Origin: Paramesorhizobium endophyticum
Lineage (GTDB): Bacteria > Pseudomonadota > Alphaproteobacteria > Rhizobiales > Rhizobiaceae
DNA length: 51,282 bases
Assembly (NCBI RefSeq): GCF_014640615.1
Contig: NZ_BMHH01000026.1
Coordinates: 1-51,282 of the forward strand
Direction of reading: 5' to 3'
Of this stretch, positions 22,279-28,463 are shown piece by piece; positions within the stretch are counted from its first letter, which is position 1, and each line of letters starts with the position of its first letter. A program made the position numbers and the translations under genes. The notes beneath the pieces are model-generated. The model ran no database searches. It was not told where the DNA came from and was given only the letters and a program-made list of their open reading frames with translations.

Positions 22279-22610
22279 TGCCATTACGTCTATTGCGCTC
22301 GATCAGGCGAGGGGTGCGGGGGATGATGGGGCCGGCGTCGGTGCCCGAGTTTCGCCCGGACCTGCTCGGATCTCGGGACCAAGCCAAATTTATCGTGGTA
22401 GGGATCGATGAGTTTCACATTTTGGCCGATTGCTTCGATGCGTCCCAAAAAGAACTTGTCGGGCGGCAATGGTGTATAGGGGCCATCGAGCGGATCAGGG
22501 TCGGTATCCGGGTAGAGGATTCACTGCGCTTCCGGATCGGTACGAAATTTACCTTGCGAAGCTATCGCGACACGCCGCCAAGAACTCGTGTGATGGTGAT
22601 CCAGTTTTAG
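22275..22610 (+). CDS. Hypothetical basic protein
   Basis: 111 residues, MMPLRLLRSIRRGVRGMMGP, then a mixed alpha/beta part (AKFIVVGIDEFHILADCFDA, QWCIGAIERIRVGIRV). It is third in the coupled unit 21773-22610. Function not recognised. Confidence 0.55.
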   Translation: MMPLRLLRSIRRGVRGMMGPASVPEFRPDLLGSRDQAKFIVVGIDEFHILADCFDASQKELVGRQWCIGAIERIRVGIRVEDSLRFRIGTKFTLRSYRDTPPRTRVMVIQF

Positions 22611-22706
22611 CGGGTGGGGGAGGAGTTTTCTTGATCCAACATAAAGAACTCCTCCCTCACCCTTCCCCTACTGGTAAGAAATTATTAACACAAAACCGCA
22701 GCGAAA

Positions 22707-22730
22707 AATAGGGATGCTGTCATCCCTATT
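22707..22730. terminator. Bidirectional terminator
   Basis: AATAGGGATG, loop CTGT, CATCCCTATT, with GCGA and TCGC pairing further out. It lies between the convergent genes ending at 22610 (plus) and 22767 (minus). Confidence 0.7.
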
Positions 22731-22766
22731 TCGCTGTCACAATTCCATAACATAGATTACGCAACT

Positions 22767-23018
22767 TTAACGAGCAACAGAATAATCATTAACATCAATG
22801 GTGGTATACCCCCTATTGGTGATGGTCAAGCTGTGATTGCTCTCCTGCGTAATCACGGGATTGGTTACTTCGATCAAACCATGATCCAATAGCCGGCGGA
22901 CCCGGCGCCAAGGCAGCGCCAGTTCTTCGCCTCGTATAATCGTGGCAAGGTCTTCTAGCACCTGGCGCTTTTGCTCCTCAGTCAACGGAGCGAGTGAATA
23001 CATATCCGGTCCCGACAT
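22767..23018 (-). CDS. Hypothetical protein
   Basis: 83 residues, MSGPDMYSLAPLTEEQKRQV, helical first half (VLEDLATIIRGEELALPWRR, RRLLDHGLIEV) that could be a small winged helix. It ends NDYSVAR. AAGGAGAA precedes the ATG. An ATCGGTAA box at 23050-23057 lies in its upstream region. Unknown function. Confidence 0.6.
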   Translation of the reverse strand: MSGPDMYSLAPLTEEQKRQVLEDLATIIRGEELALPWRRVRRLLDHGLIEVTNPVITQESNHSLTITNRGYTTIDVNDYSVAR

Positions 23019-23351
23019 GCTTTCTCCTTATGGCATCTCAATAGCGAAAATCGGTAAGTGGTATATCAGAATACCTGCCTGACGAAACCAAGTCAGAAGA
23101 GTTATTCGATTCAAGTTTTATCGTTGTTTTTTATCCCTTTTTTATTCGACGCAGATATTTCGACGCGCCCTGCAACCAGAAAGTACCAAGTACCCGGAAA
23201 CCCACACGGAAAGGCTTAGGGCCAGCCCTCAGCGCGCTACAAGCAGATTAGCGATCGACCGTGGCTCCGCGCTGCGCTTGTGCGCCCGCACCACTCGCTC
23301 GCGAATCTGCTTTCCGCTTGCACACCCGGTCTTACTTGCGACGCGGCGGGA

Positions 23352-23370
23352 GCAGGAGCGGGGCTCCTGC
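23352..23370. other. Hairpin upstream of the 23416 gene
   Basis: GCAGGAGC-GGG-GCTCCTGC, directly followed by TGCCC-GCA-GGGCA. The paired hairpins lie about 45-65 nt before the ATG. The rest of 23019-23415 holds an AT-rich part near 23100-23160 and no gene. Confidence 0.4.
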
Positions 23371-23415
23371 CCGCAGGGCAAGAGCAGTGCCGCTTCACGA
23401 AGGTGGAGCCAAAAC

Positions 23416-23685
23416 ATGACAAACAGGCTTATAATGGATGAGAATGGCTTTTTTTACATGGTGATGGTGAGCGGAAATTCCGTGGCGTTCGCTCCATCCT
23501 ATGATGTGGATCATGGCGAGGCGTTGATAGCGGACGCCGCCGAAGCGCGAGCTCGAGGAATGGTTGATCTGAAGGAAGCATTTAGCAGGCCGGGGCACAC
23601 GAGGTTCCTTATGAACGCGGCTGATTTCGATACTTTCATGGTCGCGATCAAAGAGGGGAAGATCCGTTCGCACACCCGGCAATAA
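23416..23685 (+). CDS. Hypothetical protein
   Basis: 89 residues, MTNRLIMDENGFFYMVMVSG, then AFAPSYDVDHGEALIADAAE and a C-terminal part ending KIRSHTRQ. GGTGGAG precedes the ATG at 23416. Soluble, mixed alpha/beta. Unknown function. Confidence 0.6.
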   Translation: MTNRLIMDENGFFYMVMVSGNSVAFAPSYDVDHGEALIADAAEARARGMVDLKEAFSRPGHTRFLMNAADFDTFMVAIKEGKIRSHTRQ

Positions 23686-23706
23686 CCGGGTTTGTGAATC
23701 GAGGTC

Positions 23707-23730
23707 CGATTTACAAGGAGGTGTAAATCG
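23707..23730 (+). promoter_or_regulatory. Hairpin with AGGAGG in its loop
   Basis: CGATTTACA, loop AGGAGG, TGTAAATCG. The loop is a perfect Shine-Dalgarno sequence exposed on a 9-bp stem. It lies 14 nt before a TTG that opens the short frame 23736-23915. It may control translation of that frame and of the coupled gene at 23912. Confidence 0.5.
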
Positions 23731-23735
23731 TCATA

Positions 23736-23915
23736 TTGAAATCGGGTTCGCCAGCTGATTGCCCTCTCTGGCTGGACCACATGAGCCGTCCTGACGTTCC
23801 CCCTTTCCCCACCGAATGTTGGATCGTTGGTGACGGCTCACCCCCTCCCCTCTTCCTTTCGCATGTCTATGGGTATAGTTCGCCCCTGGTTCGATACAAA
23901 GGAGGACACTTGTGA
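23736..23915 (+). CDS. Possible 59-residue protein with TTG start
   Basis: An open frame of 59 codons from TTG (an in-frame ATG is at 23781), Pro-rich and with two Cys. It ends in a GTGA overlap with the next gene, whose ribosome-binding site (AGGAGG) lies in its last codons. That arrangement and the upstream AGGAGG-loop hairpin argue for translation; the composition is unusual and no family is recognised. It could be a leader peptide. Confidence 0.4.
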   Translation: MKSGSPADCPLWLDHMSRPDVPPFPTECWIVGDGSPPPLFLSHVYGYSSPLVRYKGGHL

Positions 23916-24340
23916 ATTTGCAGCCAACGATTATTGCCCTCGCTATCGGCCTGGTGGGCGGTTCAGGTGCAACATGGGTATTCACGAGCCCGCCAGTGGC
24001 GTTGCCCCAAAATGCCGAGGACGCGAAAGTCGCACACAAAATAGCGGCTCTAAGATCTGATCCGACGCTTACGCTTTGCTCCCCGTCCATGGGTAAACAG
24101 GAGCCAAATACGCCCGTTTTGCAGATCCCATCAGCTGACGAAGCGCAAGCAGCGTTTCATGTCGAGAAGGGCGCAACTTTTCCGAATGTCAGAATATCGC
24201 TTGGACAGTGCGACAAAGACACCGAAGGACCTGGCGTAGCCTGTGCAGTCGATATCGATTGGGGTGACGGGACGAAGGGAAGCGGCGTGGTCGGCTTTAG
24301 CAAATCACCAAGCGGCTGGAAGTCCACGCATTATTATTAA
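23912..24340 (+). CDS. Exported or membrane-anchored hypothetical protein
   Basis: 142 residues from GTG 23912, with AGGAGG 7 nt upstream. One N-terminal membrane segment (TIIALAIGLVGGSGATWVF), then a periplasmic domain with three Cys (LTLCSPS, LGQCDKD, GVACAVDIDWGDG). Unknown function. Confidence 0.6.
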   Translation: MNLQPTIIALAIGLVGGSGATWVFTSPPVALPQNAEDAKVAHKIAALRSDPTLTLCSPSMGKQEPNTPVLQIPSADEAQAAFHVEKGATFPNVRISLGQCDKDTEGPGVACAVDIDWGDGTKGSGVVGFSKSPSGWKSTHYY

Positions 24341-24369
24341 TTGCAGAGACGCCGCGTATTCAAAAAAAA

Positions 24370-24393
24370 GCCGTAGCGGTTCGCCGCTACGGC
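24370..24393 (-). terminator. Terminator of ssb
   Basis: GCCGTAGCGG, loop TTCG, CCGCTACGGC: a perfect stem with a stable tetraloop. On the minus strand it is followed by a run of eight T, and it lies 26 nt after the ssb stop. Confidence 0.9.
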
Positions 24394-24418
24394 ATCGACG
24401 ATGTAAGGGCCGGACGGT

Positions 24419-24745
24419 CTATTCCCCTTTTTTAGCAAGACGCGCGAAGTCCTTCGCGTGGAGATCCACGACATAGTGCTTCTCACCGTTGGCGTCTTGG
24501 TAGCTGCTTTCGCGCACTCGGCCTATTGCTCGAACAAGATCGCCTTTCTGGATGTGGCCGTCGATATATTCACGGTCGGCCTTGTCCCAGATATTGACGG
24601 TGTTGAAATGTGGATCATCCTCCCAATTGTTATTTTTCTTTGTTCGGAGATTTGCGGCAATGGTGACTTTCGTTACCTTTTCGAGCTTCGCAATATTGGC
24701 CACATTGCCAATTATGTGAAATTCGGCACAATTACGGATCGACAC
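24419..24745 (-). CDS. ssb: Single-stranded DNA-binding protein, short form
   Basis: 108 residues with an OB fold: MSIRNCAEFHIIGNVANI, KVTIAANLRTKKNNNWED, HFNTVNIWDKADREYI, KGDLVRAIGRVRESSY. It lacks the acidic tail ending in DDIPF by which typical bacterial SSB recruits other proteins. The start is GTG at 24745 after AGGAATTAGCC. It probably coats the incoming single strand during transfer; without the tail it may protect DNA without recruiting host partners. Confidence 0.85.
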   Translation of the reverse strand: MSIRNCAEFHIIGNVANIAKLEKVTKVTIAANLRTKKNNNWEDDPHFNTVNIWDKADREYIDGHIQKGDLVRAIGRVRESSYQDANGEKHYVVDLHAKDFARLAKKGE

Positions 24746-24754
24746 GGCTAATTC

Positions 24755-25264
24755 CTATGTGTTGAGATTAAACCAGAAACGCTTTTTCACGCCGTTGGCG
24801 TCGGGAATGTCAAAATACCAAGGATCGGCGCGGCGCGGCCGGGACATTTCCACTGACCGGATGCAATCTTCTTTGTCCCCTCGCCCGTAGCTTCTTGGGC
24901 GCCCGTTTTTGCAGGTGTTGATCGTTTTCACACACCTGTCCGGTCTGGAATATTGGTCGTCTCGGCCGTAGGAACTGTAGCCAATGCTATATCCAGCTGG
25001 GCAGTCGGCATATTCCTCTTTGCCGGGCTTGCCCGCTTTCCCTTCGCGGCAAATGGGCCACGAAAAGCCAGGAAGCTTCATGGCCGCGATGAGCTTTGTC
25101 ATTGGGGGCACGCAATACGGAACGCTGTGCCAGGACGGATTACTCGATGCGGCACAAAGCAGTACCTGACAGCCCCACGATGCGTCTTGAGCTTTGGCGG
25201 GCGCGGCGCTGGCGGCGGCTGCGCCCGCAATGATCGCTCCTAAGATGAGAGCTTTTTTTCTCAT
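24755..25264 (-). CDS. Secreted Cys-rich protein
   Basis: 169 residues with a signal peptide (MRKKALILGAIIAGAAAASA, then APAKAQD). The mature protein has about eight Cys (WGCQVLLCAASS, PYCVPP, WPICREG, ADCPAGY, RCVKTINTCKN, EDCIRS), suggesting several disulphides. This recalls secreted TraW-like or lectin-like plasmid proteins, but no family is certain. It lies 9 nt before ssb. Its GGAGAGG is in the arm of a hairpin (25273-25295). Confidence 0.65.
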   Translation of the reverse strand: MRKKALILGAIIAGAAAASAAPAKAQDASWGCQVLLCAASSNPSWHSVPYCVPPMTKLIAAMKLPGFSWPICREGKAGKPGKEEYADCPAGYSIGYSSYGRDDQYSRPDRCVKTINTCKNGRPRSYGRGDKEDCIRSVEMSRPRRADPWYFDIPDANGVKKRFWFNLNT

Positions 25265-25272
25265 AGAATGGC

Positions 25273-25295
25273 CTCTCCGGTTTGACGCCGGAGAG
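25273..25295 (-). promoter_or_regulatory. Hairpin covering the ribosome-binding site
   Basis: CTCTCCGG (25273-25280), loop TTTGACG, CCGGAGAG (25288-25295). On the minus strand the arm next to the start contains GGAGAGG, the ribosome-binding site of the gene starting at 25264, so it would be hidden in the folded RNA. Confidence 0.45.
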
Positions 25296-25337
25296 AATAT
25301 ACGCGAATGACAAATTCTCAAGTGAAATAGCTAATAA
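25293..25337. promoter_or_regulatory. Shared promoter/leader element, second copy
   Basis: GAGAATATAC, then TTCTCAAGTGAAAT and GCTAATAA, match the element at 11011-11055 in order and spacing, each preceded by a GC hairpin. On the minus strand TATATT may be a -10 element for the gene starting at 25264. The palindrome is complete at 11024-11053 and degraded here. Confidence 0.5.
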
Positions 25338-25339
25338 AG

Positions 25340-25651
25340 CTATGTGTCATCCTCGTCCTTTTGGACAAGTCCTTTCTTAAGAAGATGATAGGTCGTCTCG
25401 CGTAAGTTTTGAAAACCCTCTTGATCCCTGATTTGCTCGATGAAGGCATGAATGTCGGGGTCCAGCCAGAGAGTGACCGCTTTGCGCCCAAGTTCGGCCT
25501 GCTCCTCTCTGAATCGGCGCTGGAACTCAGCGGAAATTCGCCTCCGCTGTTCCCTGATAGTCTCTTTCTCTGGGAGCTTCTCTTTAGAACCGGATTTCTC
25601 AACTGACTTATTCATTTTTTTTCGCTTTGGTGGCGCTCGGCGCTTCGTCAT
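25340..25651 (-). CDS. Ribbon-helix-helix DNA-binding protein
   Basis: 103 residues. A very basic and charged N-terminal half precedes a ribbon-helix-helix pattern (LGRKAVTLWLDPDIHAFIEQ, NLRETTYHLLKKGL). Possibly a regulator of the nearby transfer genes. The start at 25651 overlaps the upstream stop in ATGA. An ATG at 25615 is an alternative. Confidence 0.65.
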   Translation of the reverse strand: MTKRRAPPKRKKMNKSVEKSGSKEKLPEKETIREQRRRISAEFQRRFREEQAELGRKAVTLWLDPDIHAFIEQIRDQEGFQNLRETTYHLLKKGLVQKDEDDT

Positions 25652-26202
25652 TGTTCCCTAGGTTTGACCGCCTTCATAAGAATTGCTGTGGGATATGGAA
25701 AGTCCGGAAAGGCCCATAGTCCAGCCTTCTGATTCCTCGCCTGCTCTTCGGCTACAACATATTGCATTGAGGTCGGCGTACCATCCGGATTATAGGCAGA
25801 AAATGCGAAACCGCTCAGTATGAGCGCCGTTCCAAGATCGACTTGCTGCCCACCGACATTCGCCTTGCAAACGACGAGATATTGCTTTGGTTGCGTCGTT
25901 TCGGCAATGCCTTGGCATTGTGGGGCCGTGTTCTTCACGAGGCCGGCGAGATAGACCATCGAAATCTCGCCGCAATCCGTGGTCTTCTCGGCAGAAACTT
26001 TTACCTTTGTCCCGCGGATGCACGATTGGACGCCATATAGGCGGACAATCGTTCCACCTTGATTCCATGTGTCGCCAGAGAGAAACGTCACATTTGGCGG
26101 AACGGGGAAAATCGGATTGGAATTGGCTGCCTGACCATCTTCTGCGCTGGCAGCTCCGCAAGGCAGCATGACCGCTGCGAGGATAAAGGCTAGCTTCTTC
26201 AT
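25648..26202 (-). CDS. Secreted SNase-fold protein, catalytic residues missing
   Basis: 184 residues with a signal peptide (MKKLAFILAAVMLPCGAASA). It has the order of SNase elements (TIVRLYGVQSC, YLVVCKANVGGQQVDLGTAL, GFAFSAYN, AEEQARNQKAGLWAF), but the Asp and Glu of the usual GIDAPE motif are missing. Cys residues replace several core positions. Likely a periplasmic structural or binding protein. ATGA overlaps link it to both neighbours. Confidence 0.65.
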   Translation of the reverse strand: MKKLAFILAAVMLPCGAASAEDGQAANSNPIFPVPPNVTFLSGDTWNQGGTIVRLYGVQSCIRGTKVKVSAEKTTDCGEISMVYLAGLVKNTAPQCQGIAETTQPKQYLVVCKANVGGQQVDLGTALILSGFAFSAYNPDGTPTSMQYVVAEEQARNQKAGLWAFPDFPYPTAILMKAVKPREQ

Positions 26203-26825
26203 TGGTGAATTCCTAACGCCGCCGCAGCGGATGGATTCCAGAGCAGCGTCTGTTTTTCTCTTGCAAATTGCTCTGATGTTTCCAGATCGGGGCGCAATGG
26301 CCGCCCCTCTTTGTCGCGGGTCAACATCACCGCGCCAACTCGTAGAACTGCATCTTCGAGATTGTGAATAATCTCGGTATCGAGCACACGATAAAGAGTG
26401 AAGCACGTTGCGTCCTGCAGGGGCTTGTCGGCCTGTGACTCGAACACCCGGCACAACAGCATGGGGGAAAGGCTGAGCTCTGTGTTGATATATTGAGGGG
26501 CGGCCTGGTCACACGGTCCACTGTAGACGTAAACCGATATGTCCCTTTTCGATGGACAGGCGGAGAGGCCATAAAGATTGAGGTTCATGCCTTGCAACTG
26601 GATCGTCGCGCCAGCGCCGGCTTTGAACGGCTTTTGTGAACGAAATGTTCTTTGGCCGGTGACGCGGGTATACCCAGCATCGACATATTCAATCACAGCG
26701 ACAAACGGCGCATCGCGTTTGAAACGCTCGAAATAGGCGTCGTCCGGCGGGATCATCGTTCCAGCGAGGGCGATTTTTGGAGCGAAAATTGCTCCCAAAA
26801 TCATGGGAGAAAGGCGGTTTTTCAT
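26199..26825 (-). CDS. Exported protein with degenerate SNase-like features
   Basis: 208 residues. N-terminal signal (MKNRLSPMILGAIFAPKIAL, AGT). The pattern LNLYGLSACPSK, then LDTEIIHNLEDAVLRVGAVM and SEQFAREKQTLLWNP follows the SNase order, but the active-site residues are missing. It is first in the minus-strand unit 24419-26825 and diverges from virB1. The relation to SNase is by eye and weaker than for 25648-26202. Confidence 0.5.
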   Translation of the reverse strand: MKNRLSPMILGAIFAPKIALAGTMIPPDDAYFERFKRDAPFVAVIEYVDAGYTRVTGQRTFRSQKPFKAGAGATIQLQGMNLNLYGLSACPSKRDISVYVYSGPCDQAAPQYINTELSLSPMLLCRVFESQADKPLQDATCFTLYRVLDTEIIHNLEDAVLRVGAVMLTRDKEGRPLRPDLETSEQFAREKQTLLWNPSAAAALGIHQ

Positions 26826-26906
26826 GGCTTCCCGTTATTACATCTTTACCATTGACGAGAACGTATAACAGCTTTACCGATAATAAACATATTCGGGAAT
26901 TGAGCT
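26826..26906. promoter_or_regulatory. Divergent promoter region before the transfer operon
   Basis: 81 nt, AT-rich. TTGACG at 26852-26857 is followed after 17 nt by TACCGA, a poor -10. TTTACCGATA at 26873-26882 is identical to a box in the par region (45733-45742). It may link control of transfer to the partition proteins. Confidence 0.4.
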
Positions 26907-27779
26907 ATGGGTTTACCGCAAAAATCGTCGGTTTTGTGTTCAGGCGTTGCGGCCATATGCGTGCTCGTGGGCACGCAATTTTCGTATTCTCAGGAATCCA
27001 ATCCCGTCGCGTCGGACAAAACAGATCGTCATCTAGGCAAAAATATGAAGAAGCCTGATGAGCGGATCGCGCTCTCCTATTCAGAGGGGGAGAAGCCAAT
27101 ACGGGCATTCGTCCTGGGTGAAGATGGCGTTGCCGTCAAGGCGAGCGAAGCCGCTCCGGTCGGTATTGTCGGAGCGCGGGAAACGACAGTTCAGCGCCCG
27201 GACTTGGATTCGAGGCAAAACAGCGTCGAGCGGTTGACGGCGGACGCAGTGGAGCAAATGGTGATCGCCGCTGCCAAGCGTGAGGGCGTCGATCCGAAAT
27301 TTGCGGTCGCTATCGCCAAGATTGAATCCAGATTCAATCAGTTCGCGTATAGCGAAGATGGTGCGATTGGCGTCATGCAGTTGATGCCAGGGACCGCTTC
27401 GGCTCTCGGCGTGCAAAACCCGTGGGATGCGGTTCAGAACATTAATGGCGGGGTGCGCTATCTGAAAGAGCTGACCGCCGAATTTCGTCATCCCCTACTG
27501 GTAGCAGCAGCCTATCATTCCGGCCCCCAGGCAGTGCGGGACGCGCAAGGCATCCCGAAGGGTCCGCGAACGGCTGGCTATATGGTCGCTCTGCTGAATG
27601 ACTTTTACGACATTTACGGATCTTCTGCCGTCGCCGTCAGTCCGGTGGCAACGACGAAGAACTCGCCATCTGAAAATCAGACGGCTGCAATCTCTGGAGA
27701 CGATACAGCTCTGGAGGAAACCCCCGCTTCAAACAGTGTTGGCAAGTGGGACCACGGCTTTGTAATGCATCTAGACTAA
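26907..27779 (+). CDS. virB1: VirB1-like lytic transglycosylase
   Basis: 290 residues with an N-terminal export signal. The SLT domain covers about residues 120-240: VDPKFAVAIAKIESRFNQFA with the catalytic Glu, GAIGVMQLMPGTASALGV, GGVRYLKELT and AAYHSGPQAV. It should open the peptidoglycan for assembly of the type IV secretion channel. The C-terminal tail is low-complexity. First gene of a continuous transfer operon to 40226. Confidence 0.9.
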   Translation: MGLPQKSSVLCSGVAAICVLVGTQFSYSQESNPVASDKTDRHLGKNMKKPDERIALSYSEGEKPIRAFVLGEDGVAVKASEAAPVGIVGARETTVQRPDLDSRQNSVERLTADAVEQMVIAAAKREGVDPKFAVAIAKIESRFNQFAYSEDGAIGVMQLMPGTASALGVQNPWDAVQNINGGVRYLKELTAEFRHPLLVAAAYHSGPQAVRDAQGIPKGPRTAGYMVALLNDFYDIYGSSAVAVSPVATTKNSPSENQTAAISGDDTALEETPASNSVGKWDHGFVMHLD

Positions 27780-27791
27780 GGAGTGAAAAGC

Positions 27792-28145
27792 ATGGGATGG
27801 CTTACCGATCAGACGATCAAAGCCTATTCGTTCGCGAAGACGCGCGACAAGGAACAGGTTGCGAAGATGGCGGCGCTCGCTGTCGGCGCTGCCAGCATTG
27901 CGGTTATGTTCGCGGAGCCGGCGCTGGCTCAGACGCTTGAATCCCTCGACAACGCAGCAAGCACTGTCGATAGCTGGATTGGCGGCACATTCGCGAAAAC
28001 CATTGCGGGTATCGCATTGGCAGGAACGGGCTTTGCCGCCATGTTCAACCGGATTTCATGGTTTTGGTTCTTCGGCGTCATCCTCGGTATTGCGATCATT
28101 TTTGGCCGCGCACAGATCGTCGATATGTTCGCCAGCGGAGCATAA
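27792..28145 (+). CDS. virB2: VirB2-like pilin
   Basis: 117 residues. A long leader ends at EPALAQ, the likely signal-peptidase site, leaving a pilin of about 70 residues with two hydrophobic segments (KTIAGIALAGTGFAAMF and FFGVILGIAIIFGRAQIV). It would be the pilus subunit. AAGGAG lies 8 nt before the ATG at 27792; the GTG at 27783 is too close to it. Confidence 0.85.
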   Translation: MGWLTDQTIKAYSFAKTRDKEQVAKMAALAVGAASIAVMFAEPALAQTLESLDNAASTVDSWIGGTFAKTIAGIALAGTGFAAMFNRISWFWFFGVILGIAIIFGRAQIVDMFASGA

Positions 28146-28148
28146 AGC

Positions 28149-28457
28149 ATGGCCGACGATCATTATACTCAGGATACCGAGTTGGAGTTTTACCCAATCG
28201 TCATCGGCCTGACACGGCCCGCGACGTTCAAGGGGGTTCCGCTTCAATTTGCGGCCTTCTGCGCAATGATCGTCGGTATCGTGTTCATCTTCTCCGAAGA
28301 TTTGCGCACGCTTCTGATGTATCCTGTGCTTCATGCAATCGGATATGCCTTGCAGGTCTGGGACCATCGGTTCATCGATATATGCTTTCTCAAAATGAGA
28401 AAGGGATGGTTCGTAAAGAACTTCAGTTTCTGGGGCGGAAATTCATACTTACCGTAG
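28149..28457 (+). CDS. virB3: VirB3-like inner-membrane protein
   Basis: 102 residues. Typical VirB3 pattern: FYPIVIGLTRPATFKGVPLQ, then two hydrophobic segments and DHRFIDICFLKMRKG. Works with VirB4 in the inner-membrane complex of the secretion system. Confidence 0.85.
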   Translation: MADDHYTQDTELEFYPIVIGLTRPATFKGVPLQFAAFCAMIVGIVFIFSEDLRTLLMYPVLHAIGYALQVWDHRFIDICFLKMRKGWFVKNFSFWGGNSYLP

Positions 28458-28463
28458 GACGCG

